A stretch of DNA of 64,000 nt from Nocardioides coralli (GTDB lineage Bacteria; Actinomycetota; Actinomycetes; Propionibacteriales; Nocardioidaceae), in the NCBI RefSeq assembly GCF_019880385.1, contig NZ_CP082273.1, positions 1,674,001 through 1,738,000 on the forward strand, given 5' to 3'. Shown here in pieces: positions 53,170 through 64,000 of the stretch. Numbering within the stretch: the stretch's first letter is position 1; each line of letters starts with the position of its first letter. The notes beneath the pieces are model-generated. The model saw nothing but the letters and a program-made list of their open reading frames with translations. It was not told where the DNA came from and searched no databases. The position numbers were made by a program, and so were the translations under genes.

Positions 53170-54225
53170 ATGCGCATCCTCGTCCTCGGCGCGACCGGCT
53201 ACGTCGGCACCCGCCTCGTCCCGGCCCTGTTGGAGGCCGGCCACGAGGTGGTGGCGGCGTCCTCCTCGCCGCCGGACCCCGGTCGCTTCGCCTGGGGCGC
53301 CGGCGTGACCCACCGCCGTTGCGACGTAACCGATGCCGTGGCGGTGGCGAACGCGGTGGCCGAGGTCGATGCCGTCTGCTACCTCGTGCACTCGCTCGAC
53401 CTGCGCGACTTCTCGAACCGGGATCGGGCGGCCGCCCGCAACGTACGTCGCGCCGTGGACGCGTCCACGGAGGTCCGTCGACTGGTCTACCTCGGCGGAC
53501 TGGTGCCGGACGAGCCGCCCGGCGCGCTCTCGGCCCACCTGGCCTCGCGGCTCGAGGTCGAGCAGGAGCTGCTGGCCGCCGAGTGCGACACGCTGGCGCT
53601 GCGCGCCGGCGTCGTGGTGGGCGCCGGCTCGACGTCCTTCGAGGTGGTGCGCCAGCTCGCGACCCTGCTGCTGGTGCACCCGATCCCGCGGTGGCTCCAC
53701 AGCTCCGTGCAGCCGGTCGCGGTCACGGACGTCGTGCGGGCCCTCGTCGAGGGATTCGACGAGAGCGTCCCGCGGACCGGCACGCTCGACGTAGGCGGTC
53801 CCGACGTCGTGACCTACCCCCGGCTGCTCCGGGTCTGCACCCGCGGCGCCCGGCTCCGCCGGGTCTCGGTGCCCGTGCTCTCGGCGCCACCCGGTCTGGT
53901 CTCGCTGGCCACGGCCGGCCTGGTCCAGGCCCCGTTCTGGACCGTGGCCGCGCTCGTCGAGTCGCTGCGGCACGACATGGTCTGCCGGCCGGGGGAGACC
54001 TGGCAGCCGGCCGACGGCGTACCCCTGCTGCCGCTGGAGGAGGCGATCGACCGGGCGCTGGCCGGCGACCCGACGACCGCCGAGGCGCCGCTGGCCAGCG
54101 ACCCGGCCTGGACCCGGCAGCGCGCGCCGGTGCTCGACGAGCTGCGGGCACCCGCCGCGGTGCGTGCCGGCGCCAGCCTGGCGCTCCACCGCACGCGCGG
54201 CCTGCTGCGGCTCGGTCGCGGCTAA
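53170..54225 (+). CDS. NAD(P)-binding atypical SDR (NAD-epimerase-like) protein
   Basis: 351-residue Rossmann protein. VLVLGATGYVGTRLVPALLE at residues 4-23 is a GxxGxxG nucleotide-binding loop, CYLVHSLDLRDF near residue 75 is typical of the DUF2867-linked SDR group, and LVYLGGLVPDEPPGALSAHL near 108-127 replaces the classic Ser/Tyr region. The YxxxK is not seen, so it may be a non-catalytic or differently acting NAD(P)-binding protein. It starts 4 bases after the SRPBCC stop. Its 3' end overlaps the opposite GH13 gene by 4 bases. Confidence 0.82.
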   Translation: MRILVLGATGYVGTRLVPALLEAGHEVVAASSSPPDPGRFAWGAGVTHRRCDVTDAVAVANAVAEVDAVCYLVHSLDLRDFSNRDRAAARNVRRAVDASTEVRRLVYLGGLVPDEPPGALSAHLASRLEVEQELLAAECDTLALRAGVVVGAGSTSFEVVRQLATLLLVHPIPRWLHSSVQPVAVTDVVRALVEGFDESVPRTGTLDVGGPDVVTYPRLLRVCTRGARLRRVSVPVLSAPPGLVSLATAGLVQAPFWTVAALVESLRHDMVCRPGETWQPADGVPLLPLEEAIDRALAGDPTTAEAPLASDPAWTRQRAPVLDELRAPAAVRAGASLALHRTRGLLRLGRG

Positions 54226-56075
54226 GGGAGTTCCCCGTCGTGCAGCCAGACGCAGGCGTACGGCGCGAGCGGCACCGCACCTGAGCGCAGCTCCGGCCGG
54301 TCGCCGGTGATCGCGTCGACCAGGCCCTCGGTGTGCAGCCCCAGCCAGTGGAGCACGTCGTCGGCGACCCACCGCTGCTCGGCAGTCATGTTGGCGGCGA
54401 CCAGCAACGGGCCCTGCTCGGCCCGACGGACGACCAGCAGCACCCCGGGGTCGCGCGGGTCCCAGACCTCGGTGGGGACCCCCGCGTGCAGGGCGGGCAG
54501 CCCGGCCCGGACGGTGGCCAGGTGCTTGATCCCCACGGCGACCTGGTGCTGCTCGTCGGTCAGGGAGTCCAGCCGGTCCCAGGGCATCTCGGGGCGGTGG
54601 ACCCACCGGTTGTCGGTGGCGTGGGCCGGGTCGTCGTGCCAGCCCTCGTCGTTGAGGAGACCGACCTCGTCACCCATCCACAGCACGGGCAGGCCACCGA
54701 AGCCGAACATCACCGCGTGCAGCAGGAGGATCCGATCCACCGCACCCGGGTCGCCGGACTCCAGGCCCGCCAGGGACGCCAGCGAGCCGGAGATCCGGCG
54801 GTCGCCGGTGGCGGGGTTGTCCTGGAAGACCAGCCCACGCGCCCACGAGCCCGGGAACGTGCCGGCGTACCAGTCGGAGAGGAAGCGGCGGTGCGAGCCG
54901 CCGTCGAGACCGACCTCGGCCGCGTCCCGGTCGTCGATGGCCCACCCGATGTCGTCGTGGCAGCGGGCGTAGGTCAGCCACGAGGTCGTCGGGGGCGGTG
55001 GCGCGAGTCGCTGCAGGGCGAGGGTGGCCAGGCCCACCTCCCCGGTGGCGAGCATCGACCACAGCTGCACCATGAGGCTGTTGTGGTAGGCGAGGTCGGA
55101 CACCCGACCGGCGTGCTCGCCCACCCCGAGATAGGCGGGCAGGTCGGCCGGACCGACGATCGCCTCGGCCTTGAAGATCACCGCCGGGCAGGCGATCCGC
55201 GCCACCGTGCGCAGCAGCCGGGTGAGCTCGTGCACCTCCGGCTGGTTCTGGCAGCTGGTGCCCAGCCGCTTCCAGAGGAACGCGATGGCGTCGAGCCGGA
55301 ACACCTCGACGCCCCGGTTGGCCCAGAGGCAGATCAGCTCGGCGAACTCGCACAGCACGTCGGGGTTCGACCAGTCGAGGTCCCACTGGTAGTCGTGGAA
55401 GGTCGTCCACACCCAGGCCGCGAGGTCGTCGTCCCAGCTGAAGTTGCCGGGGGCGAAGTCCGGGAAGACCTCCGGCAGCGACGCCTCGAACGCGTCGGGC
55501 ACCGCCCGGTCCGGGTGGACGTGGAAGTAGGCCCGCTTCTCACGGTCGCCCGCGCGCGCGGCGACCGCCCAGGGGTGCTCCCGGGCGACGTGGTTGAGCA
55601 CCAGGTCGAGGCAGAGGCTGATGCCGCAGCCCCGCAACGTCGTGGCGAGGTCGCGGACGTCGTCGACGTCGCCGAGGTCCGCGCGCACGCTGCGGTAGTC
55701 GGCGACGGCGTACCCGCCGTCGTTGGGTCGGGGCCGCGGCGTCAGCAGCGGCATCAGGTGGAGGTAGGTGACGCCGAGGTCGGCGAGGTGGTCGACGCGC
55801 CGCGCGACGCCCTGGAGCGTTCCGGCGAAGCGGTCGGCGTACGCCGCGTAGCCGAGCATCGTCGGTCGCTGGAACCAGTCGGGCTCGGCCAGCCGGCGGT
55901 GGTCGAGCTCGCGGAGGTCGGCGGGCCGCTCCTCCCAACCGTCCTCGGCGATCGAGAGCAACCGGCCCAGGAGGGCCTGCTGCTGGCGTTCGGGCAGCTC
56001 CGGCCAGACCCGTCGCAGGCCACGCTCGACATCGGGCCGCCAGGTGCGGACCCGCCCCTCGAACCCGGCGCGCAT
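54222..56075 (-). CDS. Amylosucrase-like GH13 enzyme
   Basis: 617-residue glycoside hydrolase family 13 enzyme resembling amylosucrase (GH13 subfamily 4), which uses sucrose to build alpha-1,4-glucan. The barrel motifs are LCLDLVLNHVAREHPWA near residue 175, the nucleophile GVEVFRLDAIAFLWKRLGT near 278, the acid/base FKAEAIVG near 320 and the late CHDDIGWAID near 370. Amylosucrase features include the YFHVHPDR and FPDFAPGNFSWDD segments. ATG 56075 is used; GTG 56090 is possible, and the far start at 56150 would leave only 5 bases to the divergent cupin gene. Confidence 0.87.
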   Translation of the reverse strand: MRAGFEGRVRTWRPDVERGLRRVWPELPERQQQALLGRLLSIAEDGWEERPADLRELDHRRLAEPDWFQRPTMLGYAAYADRFAGTLQGVARRVDHLADLGVTYLHLMPLLTPRPRPNDGGYAVADYRSVRADLGDVDDVRDLATTLRGCGISLCLDLVLNHVAREHPWAVAARAGDREKRAYFHVHPDRAVPDAFEASLPEVFPDFAPGNFSWDDDLAAWVWTTFHDYQWDLDWSNPDVLCEFAELICLWANRGVEVFRLDAIAFLWKRLGTSCQNQPEVHELTRLLRTVARIACPAVIFKAEAIVGPADLPAYLGVGEHAGRVSDLAYHNSLMVQLWSMLATGEVGLATLALQRLAPPPPTTSWLTYARCHDDIGWAIDDRDAAEVGLDGGSHRRFLSDWYAGTFPGSWARGLVFQDNPATGDRRISGSLASLAGLESGDPGAVDRILLLHAVMFGFGGLPVLWMGDEVGLLNDEGWHDDPAHATDNRWVHRPEMPWDRLDSLTDEQHQVAVGIKHLATVRAGLPALHAGVPTEVWDPRDPGVLLVVRRAEQGPLLVAANMTAEQRWVADDVLHWLGLHTEGLVDAITGDRPELRSGAVPLAPYACVWLHDGELP

Positions 56076-56155
56076 GTCGTGGGGGTGCACGGGTCCGAGT
56101 ATGTCGAAAGTGTCGGCCCGTTGCCTGCCGAGGCCGCCGTCCGCGACCATGCCTC

Positions 56156-56623
56156 ATGGACAGGACCGTCGTGGTCCGCCCCGACGAGGGGCGGCTGCTG
56201 GACCTCGGCAACTTCGAGGCGCGCGTGATCGTGGATGGACCGGAGACCGAGGGGGCGTTCTCCCTCATCCAGACCCGGCGGGAGCCCCCGGGCTTCGGCC
56301 CACCGCTGCACCGCCACCAGGACGCCGCCGAGGCGTTCTACGTCCTCGAGGGGACCTACCAGGTGTTCGCCGACGACCAGCAGCACGAGTGCCCGCCCGG
56401 GACCTTCGTGTACGTGCCACGAGCCGCTCCCCACACCTTCCAGGTGGTGTCCTCGACGCCCGGGGTCAAGCTGAACCTGTTCGCACCGGCTGCCATGGTG
56501 GGGTTCTTCGCCGAGCTGTCGATTGCGGAGGCGACCGGTCGGGCGACACCCGAGCTGCTGGACCGCATCGCCCACGACAATCGCATGGAGGTGCTGGGCC
56601 CGGTGCCCGACTCCTATCTCTGA
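56156..56623 (+). CDS. Cupin-domain protein
   Basis: 155-residue single-cupin protein. The metal-binding motif 1 reads GPPLHRHQDAAEAFYVLEG near residues 48-66, with His, His and Glu ligands. Motif 2 is GTFVYVPRAAPHTFQVVSST near 81-100. A helical C-terminal tail (FFAELSIAEATGRATPELLD) follows. This plan is common in quercetinase-like or sugar-binding cupins of actinobacteria; the substrate is unknown. It is divergent from the GH13 gene and converges with the mycothiol-type gene across 13 bases. Confidence 0.87.
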   Translation: MDRTVVVRPDEGRLLDLGNFEARVIVDGPETEGAFSLIQTRREPPGFGPPLHRHQDAAEAFYVLEGTYQVFADDQQHECPPGTFVYVPRAAPHTFQVVSSTPGVKLNLFAPAAMVGFFAELSIAEATGRATPELLDRIAHDNRMEVLGPVPDSYL

Positions 56624-56636
56624 GGCGGCGCGAGCG

Positions 56637-57365
56637 TCAGCCCCGTCGCACCCAGGGGGAGAGCTGGGGCAACCGCCCGGTGAGCTCCGGCACCGCCGGT
56701 CGCCCCAGCAGCCACCAGGCCAGGCCCGCGGCCGTGCCCTCGACCCGGAGCCCACCGGCGGCGCCGACCACGACGTCACGGGTCGGCGTGACGAGCAGCA
56801 GGTCGCACTCCGGGGCGCGGTCGGCGACGACGACCTCGAGCAGGTGGTCGGTGAAGTCGTCGGGCCAGTCGGCGGGACCGTAGCCGCCGTCGAGGTCGGC
56901 GTGGTGGATCTCGACCTCTCGCCACCGGGTGCGGACCAGCTCGGTGACGTCCATCGCCCGGTCGGACCCGGGGAACACGGTGACGCGGCGTCCGGCCAGG
57001 GCGGCCGGGTCGTGGTGGAGCGCGGCCTCGATCGCGCGGTGGCACCGTCCCGCCGCCTCGAGGGTCGCGGCGCGGAGCTCGTCGAGCGGTGCCGCGGCCA
57101 GGGTCTCGATGTCGTCCTCGCGCTGTGACGGCGACGCGTAGAGGACGGGGTCCTGGCCGCGTCGGACCTCGTCGAGCGCCGCCGCGGTCGCCAGACCCTG
57201 CCGCGCGAGGTGGGCCACGACGTGGCCACGGTCCCACCCCGGCAGCACGCTCGGCGCCGCTCGGCCCGTGTCGGTCAGCGAGTCCAGGACCTGCAGGTAG
57301 CGGGCGGTCGCGTCCTGGACCCGGTCGGTGAGGGCCTGGTCGAGCGTCGGCTCCGCCACGGTCAC
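56637..57365 (-). CDS. Mycothiol-dependent maleylpyruvate isomerase-family protein 1
   Basis: 242-residue protein of the mycothiol maleylpyruvate isomerase family (DinB fold plus MDMPI_C). VLPGWDRGHVVAHLARQGLA near residue 38 carries the metal-binding His and WREVEIHHADLDGGYGPADW near residues 145-164 the second His pair. These actinobacterial proteins use mycothiol as a cofactor for isomerisation or transfer; the substrate here is unknown. The GTG at 57365 overlaps the MBL-fold gene stop (GTGA). A paralogue lies on the other side of that gene. Confidence 0.87.
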   Translation of the reverse strand: MTVAEPTLDQALTDRVQDATARYLQVLDSLTDTGRAAPSVLPGWDRGHVVAHLARQGLATAAALDEVRRGQDPVLYASPSQREDDIETLAAAPLDELRAATLEAAGRCHRAIEAALHHDPAALAGRRVTVFPGSDRAMDVTELVRTRWREVEIHHADLDGGYGPADWPDDFTDHLLEVVVADRAPECDLLLVTPTRDVVVGAAGGLRVEGTAAGLAWWLLGRPAVPELTGRLPQLSPWVRRG

Positions 57366-58033
57366 CAGCCCCGCTCGCGCCACTCGGCGAGGTGGGGTCG
57401 CTCGGCCCCGAGGGTGGAGTCGTCGCCGTGGCCGGGGTAGAACCACGTGTCGTCGTCGAGGGTGCCGAAGACGCGCGTCTCGACGTTGTCGATCAGCTGG
57501 GCGAAGGCGTCGGCGTCGCCGAACGTGGCGCCGACCCCGCCGGGGAACAGGGAGTCGCCGGTGAAGAGGTGGTCGTGCCCCTCCGGGTCGCGGTAGCGCA
57601 GCGCGATGGAGCCGGGGGTGTGGCCGGGGATCGCGATCACCTCGAGGTCACACGTGCCCACCTCGACGGTGTCGCCGTGGTCGACCCGGCGCGTCACCTC
57701 GACGCCGGTCTGCTCGGTGATCGGCTCGGCGTCCGGCGTACCGGCCACCACCGCCGCGCCCGTGGCCGCCACGACCGCCGCCAGGGCGCGGTGGTGGTCC
57801 CAGTGCTGGTGGGTGGTGACCACGGCGGTCAGCCCGTCGTCGCCGACCAGTCGCAGCAGCACGTCCGGCTCGTCGGCGGCATCGACCAGCAGCTGCGACC
57901 CGGTCGTCGCGCACCGCAGCAGGTAGCAGTTGTTGGACATCTCGGGGTCGACCGCGACCTTCGTGACGGTCAGCCGCGACAGCTCACGTACGTCGGGATC
58001 GCCCCCGGGGGAGACCCGGCCGGTGTAGGCCAC
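57362..58033 (-). CDS. Metallo-beta-lactamase-fold hydrolase (glyoxalase II-like)
   Basis: 223-residue cytoplasmic hydrolase. The metal-binding motif THQHWDHHRALAAVV (HxHxDH) lies near residue 75, the following His in PGHTPGSIALR near 135 and GDSLFPGGVG near 158 complete the two-metal site, and YPGHGDDS near 202 gives the last His. It resembles Rv1637c of M. tuberculosis, which also lies next to uvrA. Likely reaction: hydrolysis of a mycothiol or S-acyl thiol ester. Its GTG at 58033 shares one base with the preceding TAG stop. Confidence 0.9.
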   Translation of the reverse strand: MAYTGRVSPGGDPDVRELSRLTVTKVAVDPEMSNNCYLLRCATTGSQLLVDAADEPDVLLRLVGDDGLTAVVTTHQHWDHHRALAAVVAATGAAVVAGTPDAEPITEQTGVEVTRRVDHGDTVEVGTCDLEVIAIPGHTPGSIALRYRDPEGHDHLFTGDSLFPGGVGATFGDADAFAQLIDNVETRVFGTLDDDTWFYPGHGDDSTLGAERPHLAEWRERGW

Positions 58034-58749
58034 TACCAGCCGCCGATCATCGGCAGGGCGCCGCGGCTGCAGCTCACCTGGTCGCTCGGCTCGCGGCCGG
58101 TCAGCCACCACGCGACGTCGGTGACCGGCCCGGTGACCACCCGTGAGTCCTCGCCGATCTCGCCCACGTCCCAGGTCCGCGAGGCGTCGAGGGGCGCCAC
58201 CCGGAACCCTTGGTCGGGGTCGAGCCGCCTGGACATGCTGCTGATGACGTGCTCGGCGAACGCCGTGGACCAGTCGGCGGACGTGTAGCCGGCCCCCAGG
58301 TCCGCGTGGTGGATCTCCAGCTCGCGGAGCCGCATCAACGGGATCGCGTCGAGGGGGAGCGACGGACCGTCGGTCGTGCGGTCGAAGCGTCCCGACCACG
58401 CGTGCTCCGGCACCGCGCGGGCCGCCTCCACGAAGGTCGTCAGGGACGCGAGCAGCCGGTCGCGCAGGTTGGAGCGCTCGGCGGCGGCGAGCTCCTCGAT
58501 GTCGTCGTCGCGACGCTGCTGGGAGGGGTACATCGGCACCGTCTCACCATCGACCACGCCACGCAGCACTCCGCCCAGCGCCTCGCCGTTGAGCGCGAGG
58601 TGCGCCACGACGTGGGACCGGGTCCACCCGGGGAGGAGCGAGGGCGCGTGCCAGTCGTCGGGCTCGAGCGCGTCGACGGTGCGCGTGAGTCGATGGCCGG
58701 CCGCCACGAGCACGTCGGCGTCCAGGGCGGTGGTCGTGGGATCGGCCAT
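58033..58749 (-). CDS. Mycothiol-dependent maleylpyruvate isomerase-family protein 2
   Basis: 238-residue paralogue of the gene at 56637. [20 protein letters not shown] near residues 38-57 and [20 protein letters not shown] near 143-162 contain the same His residues. The two paralogues flank the MBL-fold hydrolase in one coupled operon, each join overlapping by 1-4 bases, so the three are likely to work in one mycothiol-linked detoxification step. Divergent from uvrA across a short promoter with a LexA box. Confidence 0.87.
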   Translation of the reverse strand: MADPTTTALDADVLVAAGHRLTRTVDALEPDDWHAPSLLPGWTRSHVVAHLALNGEALGGVLRGVVDGETVPMYPSQQRRDDDIEELAAAERSNLRDRLLASLTTFVEAARAVPEHAWSGRFDRTTDGPSLPLDAIPLMRLRELEIHHADLGAGYTSADWSTAFAEHVISSMSRRLDPDQGFRVAPLDASRTWDVGEIGEDSRVVTGPVTDVAWWLTGREPSDQVSCSRGALPMIGGW

Positions 58750-58818
58750 ACGCCCATCTTGCCCGACGTGAGAGTCTGGGCGCGTCGGCGCGGTGGCTTG
58801 CGCGCGGGCGCACGACGA

Positions 58819-58834
58819 GCGAACATGTGTTCGA
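58819..58834. promoter_or_regulatory. LexA (SOS) box before uvrA
   Basis: GCGAACATGTGTTCGA matches TCGAACRNNNGTTCGA except for the first base. It lies 29 bases before the proposed uvrA GTG (58863) and about 70 bases from the divergent isomerase-like gene. It supports the later start, because the longer frame would begin inside the box. Confidence 0.85.
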
Positions 58835-58862
58835 ACAGACGACGGGACGGACAGGACCGCAG

Positions 58863-61868
<3,006 letters not shown>

Positions 61869-61942
61869 CACAGCGCTCTCAACTCCGTCTCAGGTTGCTG
61901 AGTAGTGTCGCGACCATGGCCCGCACCGATCAGGAGGCACCG

Positions 61943-62374
61943 ATGACCACCCCCGGACTGCACCGACGTCACGCCCTGACGGGCATGGCCGGCCTGGGGC
62001 TCGGGCTCCCCGTGCTCGCGGCATGCGGAGGGGGGGACGCCGACACCGGGGCCGAGTCGCCGCCGCCGGACGACGCAGGCGGGGCCGCGGGCGGCTTGGC
62101 ATCGACCGCCGACGTACCGGTCGGCGGTGGCCTGATCCTCGAGGACGAGAGGGTCGTGGTGACGCAGCCGAGCGAGGGCGACTTCAAGGCCTTCACTGCC
62201 GTGTGCACCCATCAGGGCTGTCTGGTGGGACGGGTCGAGGGCGAGCAGATCCAGTGCCCCTGCCACGGGAGCGCGTTCTCGATCGCCGACGGGTCGGTGA
62301 TCTCGGGCCCCGCGACCTCGCCCCTGGACGAGGTGGCCATCTCCGTCGACGGCGAGGAGATCTCGCGCAGCTGA
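61943..62374 (+). CDS. Rieske [2Fe-2S] lipoprotein
   Basis: 143-residue exported Rieske protein. The N-terminus RRHALTGMAGLGLGLP resembles a Tat signal and ends in the lipobox LAAC. The 2Fe-2S cluster is bound by the two Rieske boxes CTHQGC near residue 90 and CPCHGSAFSIADG near 107, with two Cys and two His in total. It would sit outside the membrane in electron transfer, as in other short actinobacterial Rieske proteins. The ATG at 61943 follows AGGAGG; an in-frame ATG at 61916 is weaker. Confidence 0.92.
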   Translation: MTTPGLHRRHALTGMAGLGLGLPVLAACGGGDADTGAESPPPDDAGGAAGGLASTADVPVGGGLILEDERVVVTQPSEGDFKAFTAVCTHQGCLVGRVEGEQIQCPCHGSAFSIADGSVISGPATSPLDEVAISVDGEEISRS

Positions 62375-62386
62375 CCCGGAGCGTGC

Positions 62387-62425
62387 GTCCGGGCGGGTCC
62401 CCGTCCGACGAGGCCCCGCCCGGAC
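62387..62425. terminator. Hairpin between convergent Rieske and fasciclin genes
   Basis: Perfect 11-base arms GTCCGGGCGGG and CCCGCCCGGAC enclose a 17-base loop and lie between the two converging stops. A bidirectional terminator is likely. No U-tract is seen. Confidence 0.75.
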
Positions 62426-62432
62426 GAGGTTC

Positions 62433-63068
62433 TCAGAGGTTCGCCGGCCGCAGCACGTCGCGGATGCCGTGGGCGATCTGCGGGTTGCCCTTGTTGATGT
62501 CACTCAGCTTCCGGAGCACGATCGGGTTGCGCGCGTCGGGGTCGCGGTCCTTCAGCCGGACCACCTTGCCGTTGGGGCTGACGTTCACGCGGATCTTCTT
62601 GCCCAAGGCCGTCTCGAGGCGGGCACCGTCGGCCTTGCGGGCGGTCCGGTAGTCGATCGCCGGACCGGGGACGACGTGGTAGAGCAGGACGCCCTCGACG
62701 GTGTCGATGCCCAGCGACGCCACCACGTCGAACGTCTCCTGCTCGGTGGCCGGCTTGTCGCCGGTCAGGTCGTCGACGAGACGGCGGAAGGCGCGATCGG
62801 TCGGGATGAAGGCCGTGAGGTCCACGTCGCCGTCGGCCAGCACGCCCACTGTGCTGTCCGGCTTCGCGTCGAGCACCGCGTTGACGGCCGCGTCGACGAT
62901 GTCGAAGTCCATCCAGTTGCGGTCGAACTCGTTGCCATCGGCGGCGAGCACCTGGGCGAGGCTGGTGTTGCCGCGGGAGTCCCCGGCGTGCGCGGCAGAC
63001 CCCGTGAGCGGGGCGGCGAGGGCCACGGCGAGGCCGGCGACGACGGTGGCGGTGGTGCGCTTGTGCAT
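62433..63068 (-). CDS. Secreted fasciclin-domain protein
   Basis: 211-residue exported protein. A signal peptide (ATVVAGLAVALAAPLTG, AHA) ends near residue 28. A single fasciclin (FAS1) domain follows: DFDIVDAAVNAVL near 54, LTAFIPTDRAFRRLVDDLTG near 85-104, LLYHVVPGPAIDYRTARKAD near 128-147 (the H-box-like YHVVPG) and the final NPQIAHGIRDVLRPANL. Such proteins mediate cell-surface adhesion. ATG 63068 has AGGAGA upstream; the longer open frame is unlikely. Confidence 0.92.
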   Translation of the reverse strand: MHKRTTATVVAGLAVALAAPLTGSAAHAGDSRGNTSLAQVLAADGNEFDRNWMDFDIVDAAVNAVLDAKPDSTVGVLADGDVDLTAFIPTDRAFRRLVDDLTGDKPATEQETFDVVASLGIDTVEGVLLYHVVPGPAIDYRTARKADGARLETALGKKIRVNVSPNGKVVRLKDRDPDARNPIVLRKLSDINKGNPQIAHGIRDVLRPANL

Positions 63069-63118
63069 CGTGTCTCCTGGTATCAGCAGGGAGGGGCCTG
63101 TTCCCCTCAACACCACCT

Positions 63119-63133
63119 TCGACACAGTGTCGA
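63119..63133. promoter_or_regulatory. 15-bp palindrome between fasciclin and uvrC
   Basis: TCGACACAGTGTCGA has perfect 7-base arms around one central base, 51 bases before the fasciclin start and 81 before uvrC. Its outer TCGA/TCGA matches LexA ends, but the core is not GAAC/GTTC, so it is not counted as an SOS box. Confidence 0.45.
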
Positions 63134-63213
63134 GTTCGGATGGGTGGTCCAGACCGGCTCCCCGCCGCCGAGGCGTGGCAGGGAGGGTCGGTGGGCACCC
63201 GTAGGGTTGCCGC

Positions 63214-64000
63214 GTGGCCAGCCCCGCGTCCTACCGACCCGCTCCCGGGTCGATCCCCACACGGCCGGGGGTCTACCGGTTCCGCGACGCGCGAGGCCGG
63301 GTCATCTACGTCGGCAAGGCCAAAAACCTCCGGGCCCGGCTCTCGTCGTACTTCCAGGACGTGGGCAACCTCCACCCCCGTACCGCGTCGATGGTCACCT
63401 CCGGGGCGTCGGTGGAGTGGACCGTGGTGGCGACCGAGGTCGAGGCGCTGCAGCTCGAGTACTCCTGGATCAAGGAGTTCGACCCGCGGTTCAACGTCAA
63501 GTACCGCGACGACAAGTCCTATCCGTGGCTCGCCGTCACGGTCGGTGAGGAGTTCCCGCGGGTGATGGTCGGGCGTGGCGCCAAGAAGCGGGGCACGCGC
63601 TACTTCGGTCCCTACTCCCATGCCTGGGCGATCCGGGAGACCGTCGACCTGCTGCTGCGTGTCTTCCCCATGCGTTCCTGCTCGGCCGGCGTCTTCAAGC
63701 GCCACTCCCAGATGGGGCGCCCCTGCCTGCTGGGCTACATCGGCAAGTGCTCCGCACCCTGTGTGGGTCAGGTCAGCGCCGAGGAGCACCGCGAGATCGT
63801 CGACGACTTCTGCGAGTTCATGGCCGGTCGCACCGCCGGCTTCGTGAAGCGGATCCAGCAGGAGATGTACGCCGCCTCCACGGCCGAGGAGTTCGAGCGG
63901 GCCGCGCGGCTGCGCGACGACCTCGGAGCGCTGGAGAAGGCCTTGGAGAAGCAGGCGGTCGTGCTCGGCGACGGCACCGACGCCGACGTCATCGCGCTGG
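63214..64000 (+). CDS. uvrC: Excinuclease ABC subunit C, cut off by the window end
   Basis: First 262 residues of UvrC, the nuclease that cuts on both sides of a UvrB-bound lesion. The GIY-YIG domain is visible as [20 protein letters not shown] near residues 18-37, followed by [30 protein letters not shown] near 89 and [20 protein letters not shown] near 129 are typical. The UVR region ([18 protein letters not shown]) lies near 228. The frame stays open to the edge. GTG 63214 is the start. With uvrB and uvrA all three excinuclease genes lie within about 26 kb. Confidence 0.96.
   Translation, partial: MASPASYRPAPGSIPTRPGVYRFRDARGRVIYVGKAKNLRARLSSYFQDVGNLHPRTASMVTSGASVEWTVVATEVEALQLEYSWIKEFDPRFNVKYRDDKSYPWLAVTVGEEFPRVMVGRGAKKRGTRYFGPYSHAWAIRETVDLLLRVFPMRSCSAGVFKRHSQMGRPCLLGYIGKCSAPCVGQVSAEEHREIVDDFCEFMAGRTAGFVKRIQQEMYAASTAEEFERAARLRDDLGALEKALEKQAVVLGDGTDADVIAL

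Noticed and set aside
63119..63133. LexA box controlling uvrC
   Set aside because: TCGACACAGTGTCGA lacks the GAAC-N4-GTTC core.

Overview
The window is a high-GC actinobacterial chromosome segment, most like Nocardioides or a close relative. The signs are the very high G+C with strongly biased third positions, frequent GTG starts and 4-base start/stop overlaps, a Cvn-type conservon, mycothiol-dependent isomerase-like proteins, a DUF222/HNH (13E12-type) gene, an HtdX-FabG4-FadA2 block, and mycobacterial-type LexA boxes (TCGAACRNNNGTTCGA). I see no rRNA, tRNA, CRISPR array, phage or recognisable transposase.

Layout. 1-6.8 kb: a peptide/oligopeptide ABC importer operon (binding protein, two permeases, two ATPases) ending in an HDAC-like amidohydrolase. 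6.9-8.6 kb: a membrane-anchored protein coupled to a SigE-family ECF sigma factor. 8.6-12.6 kb: a rearranged island. A thiamine-binding-type (DUF77) gene is split in two, its halves about 1.46 kb apart, with a coupled pair of unknown genes of lower GC between them. Next to it a DUF421-DUF305 pair lies between two copies of a 65-bp direct repeat, one carrying a decayed 3' end of the neighbouring GDPD gene. 12.7-21.4 kb: YjbQ, an RsbW-like ATPase with a PAS domain, a small unknown gene behind a perfect LexA box, an SDR-Nudix pair, dxs, PAC2, a TesB thioesterase and an epimerase. 21.4-25.7 kb: HtdX-FabG4, divergent FadA2 and a TetR regulator. 25.8-32.6 kb: VanZ, a small lipoprotein, ATP-dependent DNA ligase, tryptophan dioxygenase, an AlkA-like glycosylase, a PLD-type synthase and a methyltransferase. 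32.6-37.5 kb: a conservon (cvnA-D). 37.7-43.8 kb: uvrB, hemerythrin, an ion channel, DUF1707, Mce-associated-like proteins and a ferredoxin/thioredoxin-reductase-like flavoprotein. 43.9-47.6 kb: a GT4 / methyltransferase / toroid protein / methyltransferase cluster. 47.6-50.7 kb: a frameshifted cupin, a VOC protein, a DinB-family fusion, an orphan YoeB-toxin fragment and an HExxH protein. 50.8-58.7 kb: DUF222/HNH, a flavin reductase, SRPBCC, an NAD-binding protein, an amylosucrase-like GH13 enzyme, a cupin, and two mycothiol-type isomerase paralogues flanking a metallo-beta-lactamase-fold hydrolase. 58.8-64 kb: uvrA, a Rieske lipoprotein, fasciclin and the start of uvrC.

How it fits together. 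DNA repair recurs through the window: uvrA, uvrB, uvrC, an AlkA-like glycosylase, a LigB-type ligase and DUF222/HNH. Three good LexA boxes lie before uvrA, the DUF222 gene and an unknown 121-residue protein, and a looser LexA-core palindrome lies before the GT4 cluster. The most unusual parts are the split-gene island, the SOS-linked unknown gene, the very long acidic tail of the conservon sensor and the GT4 cluster. Functions are from motif recognition by eye; no database search was run.
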